Below the pieces are notes generated by a model that was not told the DNA's origin, did not search any database, and worked only from the letters and a program-made list of their open reading frames with translations. A stretch of 26,231 nt of DNA, from assembly GCA_018398765.1 (NCBI GenBank), contig JAHBMJ010001778.1:1-26231 (forward strand), written 5' to 3'. This stretch comes from Chromera velia (lineage: Eukaryota; Sar; Chromeraceae). How positions within the stretch are numbered: the first letter of the stretch is position 1; the number at the start of each line of letters is the position of its first letter. Made by a program: the position numbers and the translations under genes. Shown in pieces: positions 1-7,688 of the stretch.

Positions 1-16
1 GGTCTGAGGGGGGGCA

Positions 17-53
17 CATTTTTACCGACAACAGCCCCTTCTCGGTAAAAATG
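17..53. repeat. Inverted-repeat hairpin, copy 1
   Basis: Two 12-base arms (17-28 and 42-53) are perfect reverse complements built on ATTTTTACCGA, separated by a 13-base loop. G-rich runs lie on both sides. It belongs to the same family as the hairpins at 155-209, 581-615 and 764-798. Its function is unknown. It could be a tiny palindromic mobile element or a transcript-end structure. Confidence 0.7.
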
Positions 54-154
54 CAGGGGGCTGGGGGGGGTGGTGCATACAAAGCAGCAGAGAAAAGGAC
101 AGAGAACAACTTCTTAACACACATTAGACACAGAAAAATTTCAAAGTGGGAGTA

Positions 155-209
155 GGGGGGGTGCATTTTTACCGAGCAGGGGCCGTTTTCGGTAAAAATG
201 CGCCCCCCC
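155..209. repeat. Long inverted-repeat hairpin, copy 2
   Basis: This is the longest member of the family. Arms 155-175 and 189-209 pair over 21 bases with one G-T wobble. The inner half is the shared TTTTTACCGA stem and the outer half pairs a G-run with a C-run. The loop is 13 bases (176-188). A lone half-arm (catttttaccc) follows near 223. No coding sequence is associated with it. Confidence 0.7.
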
Positions 210-580
210 CCAGACCCACCTACATTTTTACCCACGACTAACTAAGATCAAGGATTTCAACCAAGACTCACTGAAGCAAGACTGACCATCGCTGCACTTC
301 TGCTCGAGGCTCCTACGATTGTTCAAGTACTTGAGGCATAATTGAAGACGTACCTGCACGCAACATCACATGCGAGTATCTGCATAAGAATCAGATCGAC
401 TAAAGAGAGATCCCACATCATGGGTCTCCTGGACAGACTGAGGTTGCAAGGAATGGAACACAAAGTGCATGAGAAGTGAACACAGAAACTCTGGATGCCT
501 GCCAAGTTAGCCTGTCTCTGTGATAATTTCGAAAATTCTACCAGGAAGGGGCTGATCTGGGTCAAAATATGGACAGACCC

Positions 581-946
581 ATTTTTACTGAGATCGGCCC
601 TTCCTCGGTAAAAATTTCGAAATCGTCACACAGACCATATAAGAAAACAGGCTTCCAGCAATTCACAACTTGCTTCTTTGGAACCCTAAAGCTCGATTCT
701 TGCTTCCTTAGACGACTCAGGGGACGCTGTGTCGGCATGTGTCAGTCTGTTATGGGTTTGTCCATTTTTACCGAGATCGGCCCTTCCTCGGTAAAAATTT
801 TGAAATCGTCATACAGACAGTATAAGAAAACAGGCTTCCAGCAATTGATAACTTGCTTTTTTAGAACCCCAAAGCTCGATTCTTGCTTCCTTAGACGACC
901 CAGGGGACGCTGTGTCGGCATGTGTCGGCCTGTCATGCATGGGTTG
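581..946. repeat. 183-bp tandem duplication, each copy starting with a hairpin
   Basis: Copy 1 (581-763) and copy 2 (764-946) align end to end with scattered substitutions and no length change. Each begins with the family hairpin: arms 581-592/604-615 (one mismatch) and 764-775/787-798 (perfect, 12 bp). Because 183 is divisible by 3, a plus-strand frame (569-988) stays open and reads as a 61-residue repeat. There is no recognisable domain and no other support for coding, so I treat this as repeat DNA. Confidence 0.7.
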
Positions 947-997
947 AAATTATTCATATGTATGTATAATACAAAACCATTGTCGTGATTCCTCTCA

Positions 998-1240
998 TCA
1001 AGAGCTATCTTTCCCTACCAAATAGACTTGCCTGAGTTGAATCTCAGTTGATAAAGGCCTCCTAGCCCCCTTTCTCCCGGTGTTGCTCAGGTCGGCCTCC
1101 CACACGTACGTGGACAGCATTTCTATGATCTCCTCGAGCCTGGTCCTCGAGCCCGTCAGTCCAAGCCTCAATTTCCGAACCAAAGTGCTCTTCACCCACC
1201 CAGAAGCTCTCCGGAAGCGCTCAACATGGAACCAAATCAT
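998..1240 (-). other. Possible coding fragment, unrecognised
   Basis: This is an 80-codon open stretch whose translation has ordinary protein-like composition, for example TRLEEIIEMLSTYVWEADL in the middle. No domain is recognised and there is no start context, splice junction or neighbouring exon that I can support. It may be an exon remnant of a host gene or of another mobile element, or a chance open frame. Confidence 0.2.
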
Positions 1241-1294
1241 TGAAATGACTCACACGCTGTTGATGAAGTACTCTTTTTCCAGCAGCTGGGATGC

Positions 1295-1314
1295 TATATA
1301 TATATATATATATA
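1295..1314. repeat. (TA)10 microsatellite
   Basis: Twenty bases of uninterrupted TA, in an otherwise unremarkable stretch. Confidence 0.9.
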
Positions 1315-1359
1315 GAAAGCTGATTTCTCATTTGTTGAATTAATTTGAGCATGCAAAAT

Positions 1360-1545
1360 CGGCTTTTCCAGCCGTCGAGGGCCCCGGCATGCCCCGCCAC
1401 AGGTTATGCATGCAGCCGGGCCCAAAATCGCACGCACAGCGCCCTGCGGGCCGGGGGCTTGACAATGCATTAATGCGCGCCGCGCGCGCACCCTCCTCCC
1501 ATGCAATGTATGTGCAACTTGCCCAGCGCCATACACATCCTTAGG
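1360..1545. other. GC-rich island dense in GCATGC-type palindromes
   Basis: This is a short GC-rich block in AT-rich surroundings, with runs such as gcgcgccgcgcgcgc and several atgcat/gcatgc palindromes. Similar pockets lie at about 2105-2245 and 13490-13640. No gene is visible. The similarity is compositional, because I could not align the three as copies. Confidence 0.4.
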
Positions 1546-1559
1546 TACGCTTGGTGGAT

Positions 1560-2500
1560 TGGCTTGTGGTTTCATGCGCTTTCTTTAGACTTTCTTTAGT
1601 CTCACCGCTTCTGTAAGTGTCTGGTGTTTTCTTTCGATTTCCTTTGATTTTTTTTGTTTTTTCTTATTGGTTGATCGATCGTAGTTTATAATTGTACATA
1701 ACTGTGTTGGCTATAAGTAAGGGTAAATAAGCCTTAGTAAGGACAATCATGAAATAACAAAAAAAAAACTAAGAATCTCGGTACCTTTTAATTAGGTTTT
1801 AGATCAACCGAACGACTCAAACTCAGAAAAATTTAATTTGACCATTGCTTTTCTATAACATGCCGCAGACTTTAACTCCGTACATTTTTGTTTTAAATTT
1901 TTTTTAGACATAAAAACTTTTTTGAATATTAAATCTCTTATAGTTTATTATAGTTTTAACCATTTAGGATCAGTTAAAATCTAGGTCAAGATACAAAAAA
2001 AACTTTTATAGTATGAATCATGTTTTTAAAAGTCCGACTTGAGGACAAAAGTCCACTTTTTAAGGCACAAGCCTTTTTATAAAAATGCACACAAATTAAT
2101 GTCCAGGGTATGCGTATGCATCGCAAATATTCGTGCAACACCCGGCAACACCATTTATGTGCGTGCCTCGCATGCAACACCATTCATGCGCATGCCTCGC
2201 GGCCGCAAGCTATACGGTGCATGCATGGCGCATCGCCTGTCTTAAACGCCAAACCAGGCCCACATTTCAGGCTGACGACCTCGTCTTCCAATGTGGTGTA
2301 TACAAAACTTTCTACACCGAGTCGTCGGGACTTATACAAACCGTTTGTTGGTATGGCTAGCATGATGGCAGCATGACGACTATTGACTTATGTATAAAGT
2401 CTGTGCATCACTGGTTTGGTTCCTTCTTCCACCTTTTTATTTTTGAACATTGCATCACAAGACTGTCATACATCTTGCTGTCTATCTTCTAATCTCATTT
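1560..2500. other. AT-rich non-coding stretch with one GC-rich pocket
   Basis: The stretch is T- and A-rich with homopolymer runs, and the short frames are not convincing as genes. At about 2105-2245 there is a GC-richer pocket with repeated gcatgc, caacacc and gcctcgc words. I see no RNA gene here. Confidence 0.5.
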
Positions 2501-2754
2501 ATTTGCATTTAATTCGTGTCTTCTGTATTTCATCTGTCCAATACAAAAAAGGAAGCTGTATCATCATTTCTGTATGACTTCATTTCATTTATTGCAATAC
2601 AGTTTGTTTGTTTAATTCCGTGCAACGCATTCAAGTGTTGTTTGGAAAGTGTTGCATGGCTCACGTGCGCGGCGTATATCAATTACTCCGGTCTTCCGGG
2701 ATCGCACTCCTCGCGTGCCCTCAGCCCAGAGCGTCACCCCTGGCCCGCTCGCCT

Positions 2755-2782
2755 CTGAGGCTTAACAACCACTCCCCCCTCC
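2755..2782 (-). promoter_or_regulatory. Gypsy-1 polypurine tract and putative 3' LTR start
   Basis: On the minus strand GGAGGGGGGAGTGGT (2782-2768) is followed directly by TGTTAAGCC (from 2767). A G-rich purine tract abutting TG is the usual plus-strand priming site at the inner edge of a 3' LTR in gypsy elements. It lies about 230 bases beyond the pol stop, which is a sensible distance. No second LTR copy exists in the window to compare, so the LTR is inferred. Confidence 0.4.
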
Positions 2783-3012
2783 AGTCTGCTCGTCCCGAGC
2801 AGATCATGCAAAGGACAAAGCAGGGGCACATTAACATGTCATGTACCATTCGAACTCCCAGGGGCTGTCCTTACCCCAACGACTTCGTTTCTTTTCATTC
2901 ACAGAGGCTCTTGGATGCGTCCATCCTTTCGCACATTCAAGCAAGAAAGGAAAGAGGGTTTGCCTCACTCAACCACCCAGAAAAGATAAAGACAGCAATC
3001 ACTGCAAGACAT

Positions 3013-3828
3013 TCATTGGACCTGCCGGAAAAATTTTTCTTTCGCTCTCTCATATACGCCGACCAACTCTGGTGTATCCACCTCACTCTCCTTCATCCAT
3101 GCGAAAGTCCCATCATCGAACGAGACTCGATACTCCTCCTCTCCATTCTCTGAGGGTCGTCCAGCCAGAATCCGAACTGGCTGAGGCGCTTTCCGTCTCC
3201 CCCTCTCTCTCTGCCTTTCTTCTGGACGAACCTCCAACTCATCTCCCAATCTAAGCTTGTCGAAGAGCTTATCTATTTCGGGGTCGTCCCCTATCCTGAA
3301 TGTGGCGAGGCGATCGCTCGAGCGGGGGACTTGCTTCTCTTCTCTCTCTCTTTCTTCTTCTGCAAGGTCTTCCTCTGCCTCTCCATCATCCTCTCTCTCA
3401 CGGGACTCTGTCCGTGGCGTACCTGTGGGGATCTCTTCCCCTCCCCCTTCATATCCATTTTCATCCTTCTTTCCTTCTTCCCACAATTGCAATCGGTCTT
3501 CACTCACAACTTCCCTCTTCTTTCCTCTAATCGGTCGAATCACAGCGACATGCGGTCGGTTGTATGGTGTGCCAACCATGACAAAAGGCCCATCTGCCTT
3601 CGCACCGAAAGCAGGGAAGCCAAGCTGAGGTACAGGACGACGGAGGAGAACGCGATCTCCCACTCGAAACTTTCGAGTCATGCGCAGGGGATTTTGCCTC
3701 TCTCTTGCCTGTCGCTCCCTCTCTGCTCGGTTAACCGCTCTGTCAATCTTCTCCGCTCGCTTCTGCTGAATGAATCCATAGTACTCATCATAGCAGACAT
3801 AGGGTGCTCTGGCTCCCTCTGCGATTGG
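3013..3828 (-). pseudogene. Gypsy-1 pol, integrase C-terminus and chromo-like tail
   Basis: This is the last segment of the Gypsy-1 polyprotein, in frame with the upstream segments and ending at a stop at 3013-3015. It holds a basic, helical linker, then the GPY/F-type integrase C-terminal module (KFRVGDRVLLRRP, later KADGPFVMVGTP). A long acidic Arg/Glu-rich spacer follows, then a final block (EEYRVSFDDGTFAWMKESEV) that resembles a divergent chromo or chromo-shadow fold. Such tails are known in chromoviruses to steer integration to chromatin. The chromo assignment is tentative because the aromatic cage is not clearly conserved. An in-frame TAA (3829-3831) precedes the segment, in a position where CAA (Gln) is plausible. 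Confidence 0.7.
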
Positions 3829-3831
3829 TTA

Positions 3832-4185
3832 AACTCTCAGCACAGACTGCGGTGTGTGTGTGAAGAGAAGCTTAAAGGGAGATAGCCCCGTTTCGGAATG
3901 GGGGGCCGTGCGGTAGGCAGTATTGAAGGGCTGAAGGTACAGATCTCAATCCCCCTTCTCATCATCTAGCTGCTTCCCTACCCTCTTTGCCCAGGAACGG
4001 TTGAAGCGTTCTGGGATCCCGTTCATCTGCGGATGGTATCCGGTGGTGGTATAGTGTTGGGAACACATGAGAGCAAGGAGCTCCCTTACGATTTCACTGA
4101 GGAAGTTCGTGCCACGATCGGACACCAACACCTTAATGAACCCATAGCGGCAAATGATCTCCTTGAAGAGAATCTTCGCCATCAT
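3832..4185 (-). pseudogene. Gypsy-1 pol, integrase catalytic core, second half
   Basis: The segment starts just after an in-frame TAG (4186-4188). It carries the second catalytic Asp (VLVSDRGTNF) and the catalytic Glu (GIPERFNRSW), 35 residues apart, exactly the D-x35-E spacing of retroviral-type integrases. A TGA at 3946-3948 interrupts it where a Trp (TGG) would be expected before DLYLQPF. The frame then continues through TAYRTAPHSETGLSPFKLLF, the conserved end of the rve core. The first Asp of the triad is in the neighbouring upstream segment. Apart from the stops, the residues needed for strand transfer are present. Confidence 0.85.
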
Positions 4186-4188
4186 CTA

Positions 4189-5757
4189 TCCAGGCACTTC
4201 GGGGAGGGCAAATGTCTCGGGCCATCGGGTGAGTGCACACGTCACCACGAGAACGAATCGGTTCCGGGACCCTCGTTTTATCAGCGGGAGGGGTCCCTTC
4301 ACATCGATCCCAACCACCTGAAAAGGGCGGGTCAGGACGGGGAGCGTATGAGGGGTTCTCTGCGGTGCTGCTGCTCTCCTCTCTTGGCACGGACGACACT
4401 TCTTTACCCATTCCTCTACATCCTTCCGAAGACCTGGCCACCAGAATTCTCTCAACAACTTCTCTGCCAAACGCCTGCCTGCAATGTGGCCTCCCATCGG
4501 ATGGTCATGGTGCATCACCATGACAGTCTCTCTCAGGTGTGTGGGCACATACAGCTGTTCCATCTCTCCCACATAACGGTACAGCAATCCATCCCGCAAG
4601 CCAAAGGGACTTTCCTGCGCCATCACCGTTTTCATTCGATTCCGTTCTGTGGGCAAAGTGCCTATCTTCAGATACTCATACACGTCTCGCACAGCAGAGT
4701 CAGAGGGAACAGAGGAACGGACCTTTTCAAGAAAGGGGAGAGCCGCTTGCATGGGGAGGGCATTTCCTGTGGCCCCATCAATCGCTGCCTCAAAGCCCGG
4801 CCTCTCCGCGCTGCCCCCATCAACCGGACGGGAGCAGTGCCGACAGAACGGAGCCCCTGTGTCGACTGAGTGTTCAGCCGGCACAGGCATCCTTGACACC
4901 GCATCCGCATCCGTGTGGCTCTTTCCCTCTTTGTAGAGATACTGCAGCCCATGCTCTTGCAGCTTTAACGCCCATTTCTCTACCCGTTTGTTGGCAAGTT
5001 TATTCTTTCCCATAGCCAGATTCGGCTTATGATCTGTCTGAATCATGTGGAGAAAGAAGGAGCTGCCAAGCAAATAATGCCTCCACTGTCTGCAACAAAA
5101 CAACCCAGCTAACGCCTCCTCCTCTGGCATTCCATAATTCAACTCAGCCTCCTGCAGCCTTCTGCTCGTATACGCAACCACCCGCTCTTTCCCGTCTTTG
5201 ATTTGCATGAACACTCCCCCAATCGATACATCACATGCGTTGGGCTTTACAATGAAGGGAGTGTGCATGTTGGGAAAGCACAGAACGGGGGGCTCAGTGA
5301 AACGACGGCACAGCTCTTGGAAGGCTGCATCGGCTTCTACTGTCCAGACAAAGGGGCGCAGCTGTCCCTTCTTGTTAAAGGGCCGGAGAAGCTCATTGAG
5401 AGGGTGAGCTATCCGTGCGAACCCAGAGACAAAAGAGCGGTAATAATTGCACAGGAAGACAAATATGCGTAGACGTGCACAGTCAGTTGGGGTCGGCCAA
5501 TTCTTGACCTTCTCGGTGTTTTTCTTGCTTGGACGCACACCCCGAGCAGAGACGGTGTGCCTAAGATACTCAACTTCCACCTTTCTAATTTGTGCCTTCT
5601 CTAACCGCAACTTGAGACCTGCAACTCGGACGAGAAGGAAAACCTCCCTCAAGTCCTGTAGATGTTGTTGATGCCCTCGAGAAAAGACAACCACGTCGTC
5701 AACGTAGACGAGCGCTATGTCCCTCGGGAGGGCTGCAAAGACCATCGACATTGCCCG
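4189..5757 (-). pseudogene. Gypsy-1 pol: RT end, RNase H, integrase N-terminus
   Basis: This is the longest open segment, 521 codons when counted from 5751. It begins inside the RT palm with the catalytic YVDD (residues 16-19) and runs through the RT thumb and connection. RNase H covers roughly residues 160-290, and the HHCC zinc finger of integrase follows (H417-x4-H422 ... C452-x2-C455). The first integrase Asp is in GIDVKGPLP (D483). The first RNase H catalytic Asp (expected in a TDAS-type motif) reads Asn in IVKPNACDVSIGG, a GAC to AAC-type change. The remaining acidic residues (E near 211, D240, D near 281) are present. The segment is bounded by TAG stops at 5758 and 4186, both in frame with the flanking pol segments. 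Confidence 0.9.
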
Positions 5758-5760
5758 CTA

Positions 5761-6051
5761 AAAGATCGCAGGGGCATTCACCAGACCGAACGGCATTCTA
5801 ATGAATTTGAAGAGTCCGAAAGGGGTGATAAATGCGGTCTTCTCTGCATCATCTGGATCCAGAAGGATTTGATGATAGCCGGATGTGTAATCCAAGGCGG
5901 AAAACACAGAGGAACCAGCCAAACGGTCGAGGGTCTCTTGAATGTGAAGGAGGGGGAAAAGGTCCCGCTTGGTGACTTCATTCAGACGTCTGAAGTCAAG
6001 GCAAAAGTGGATGGACTCATCAGGCTTCTTCATAAGGACAACAGGTGCTGC
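5761..6051 (-). pseudogene. Gypsy-1 pol, reverse transcriptase fingers/palm
   Basis: The segment contains [13 protein letters not shown] (the FCVDYR-type RT block), [15 protein letters not shown] with the first palm Asp, and [17 protein letters not shown], the invariant PFGL block. It is in frame with its neighbours on both sides. TAG at 6052-6054 stands where SPW would be expected before AAPVVL (TGG to TAG). TAG at 5758-5760 stands where Gln is usual in the AIFQRAM context (CAG to TAG). No frameshift separates the segments. Confidence 0.88.
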
Positions 6052-6054
6052 CTA

Positions 6055-6530
6055 CGGTGACTGTGAAGGCTTGATGATCCCCCCTTCCTGCATTGCATCA
6101 AGCTCCTTCTTGACTTCGTCTCTGCGGTGATAAAGCACGCGGTCTTGACTCCATCGGACCGGTGTGTCTATGTTTATTGGAATTTTTGTGTAGTAAGGCT
6201 TCCCCTGAAGCCTCAACGTTCCCACATCGAATCTCTCTCCACTCCAAATGTCCGAAAATTCCTCTAACAACTCCAAATACCGCGGTTTCCACTCCTCTGG
6301 CACGGTACTCAAATCAACAGGAGGCAGGTCATTTTGCTCTCTCTCTCCCTTCACTCCCTTTTTGGACGTTGACTTTCCCCCTGGGTCAGGAGGGACGGAT
6401 GCACGGGCACCTCCCACCTGAACAGAGGGACGAGGACAGGGAGGAGACGAAGGGAACGGGACAGGCCTGGTCTGACTGGGAGACGCCGAGACGGCGTTGA
6501 TTGCGGCGATGTAATCAAAGATGGACTGTA
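6055..6530 (-). pseudogene. Gypsy-1 pol, N-terminal RT region, truncated upstream
   Basis: The frame reads a Pro/Ser-rich linker, then an acidic stretch (EEWKPRYLELLEEFSDIW) of the kind that precedes RT in gypsy elements. Next come PYYTKIPINIDTPVRWSQDR and VKKELDAMQEGGIIKPSQSP, the standard approach to the RT fingers. The frame is open up to about 6530 (IQSIFDYIAAINAV). It then meets sequence that I read as the LTR of Gypsy-2, and beyond that it hits a stop. Protease and gag are therefore lost, displaced or outside the window. Confidence 0.75.
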
Positions 6531-6833
6531 TGTTATATGCGCAAAAGACTTTCTGGAAGACTCAATGAACAACACAAAGTCTTTCAATCAGCAAAACAAG
6601 ATCAGAAATCTAAGTGACACTTCAAACAAGATCAGATCGACAATTCTGCATTTTTTGGAAAACAATTCCCTTTGAGAAAATCAACCTGCAAACAGTATTG
6701 AACATAGCACTCAACGTTAGACTCTTACGCTATACAGGGCTTACATCCTGTCTCTGCCTAGGACTAGGTCCCTTAGAGATCCTTATAGATTCTGGTTGCC
6801 TTCTGACGAATAGGGTCGAAGCAGTATAGAACA
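6531..6833 (+). repeat. Putative 5' LTR of Gypsy-2
   Basis: A 303-bp block begins TGTTATAT and ends ATAGAACA, giving the TG...CA termini with a short imperfect terminal inversion typical of LTRs. It starts exactly where the Gypsy-1 coding frame stops making sense and is followed two bases later by a tRNA-like primer-binding site. No second copy was found downstream in the window, so it cannot be confirmed by LTR-LTR comparison. Confidence 0.4.
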
Positions 6834-6835
6834 TG

Positions 6836-6853
6836 TGGTGACGCTTTCAGCGA
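6836..6853 (+). promoter_or_regulatory. Putative primer-binding site of Gypsy-2
   Basis: TGGTGACGC follows the inferred LTR end by two bases. It starts with TGG, the complement of a tRNA 3' CCA, as in most retroelement primer-binding sites. The matching tRNA was not identified. Confidence 0.35.
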
Positions 6854-6904
6854 GAGTCAACCCTTCTGTTTCTTTGACAAATTCTGCGCCCAGACAAAGA
6901 ACGG

Positions 6905-7285
6905 ACCTCACGGCGAAGCTCTGTCCAAAACCTTCACAGGGAAAACTGACCCTTAGTTCCTTTTGTGGAATTGGCACCTTGAAAAGAAACGAAGCTCACA
7001 GCGAAGCTCTGGTCAAAACCCCAACATACAGAAGACTCCAAGGACCTTTCTGCTCCTTTATGCAAAGCCCTGCGCTCAGAAAGAAACTAGGCCTTACAGT
7101 GAAGCCCTGCCCAAAACTCTTACAGACAAGAATTAACCCCCCTGCTTTCCTTGAGAAAACCTACGCTTCCAGGAAAACCAGACCCTACGGCGAAGCTCTG
7201 CTAAAAACCGAAAAAAAAAAAAGAGAGAGAGAGGGAGAAGCAGCCACTCACTATCACATCCCGACCCAACAGCGAAGCTCTATCT
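6905..7285 (+). repeat. Imperfect repeats in the Gypsy-2 leader
   Basis: Five copies of a GCGAAGCTCTG-centred motif, each followed by a C- or A-rich tail such as tccaaaac, occur at about 6913, 7001, 7099, 7190 and 7272, spaced 82-98 bases. They sit in the untranslated leader between primer-binding site and gag. They might be degenerate tandem repeats of a structured RNA element such as a packaging or translation signal. That role is inference. Confidence 0.5.
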
Positions 7286-7688
7286 AAAATTTCGACAGAA
7301 ACCAACCTGAAGAGATGGCGAGGAGAGGAAAGAGCAACCATCACACAACCACCTGAGGGATACCTGCCCCTCATACTTGGGTGGAAAGCCACGAAAGAGA
7401 AACTCTCCAACAGTAAAGAGAGAGCAGGGATTATTACCAACACCGCGATCAGGAGGAACTACGAGTTTTCACGGAGTACTTTGGGATTCAACACCTTCCT
7501 GCTCGACCAATACACTCTCTGCGTGAAGTCACATCACCGATTATCGGAAAGACCCAATCAAGCCCTTTCCTTTGACACCACCTGCCAAGAAAAGTTTATT
7601 TCCACCTACTACTACCGACTGCCGATATACCTCAAGCCATTTGATCACTACATCTGCTCAGTCAAGAAGTGCACCGCCTGTTATCAGA

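Larger units (their letters stand above)
2767..6530 (-). mobile_element. Gypsy-1: truncated, decayed Ty3/gypsy retrotransposon
   Basis: Read on the minus strand, this holds the distal pol order RT, RNase H, integrase and C-terminal tail, the order typical of Ty3/gypsy (Metaviridae) elements. The whole coding part from about 6530 to 3013 stays in one reading frame, broken by stops at 6052, 5758, 4186, 3946 and 3829. Gag, protease and 5' LTR are absent: the frame runs into the putative 5' LTR of Gypsy-2 at 6531. A polypurine tract and probable 3' LTR start lie near 2767-2782, so the LTR itself should extend left of the start given here. Its outer end is not resolved. Confidence 0.8.

Noticed and set aside
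2835-2870. A tRNA-like B-box on the minus strand (gagttcgaatgg).
   Set aside because: No A-box, acceptor stem or cloverleaf can be formed around it.
2516-5671. Numerous plus-strand frames across the Gypsy-1 region, including 278 codons at 4033-4869.
   Set aside because: They are the antisense of well-supported pol domains on the minus strand and show no domains of their own.
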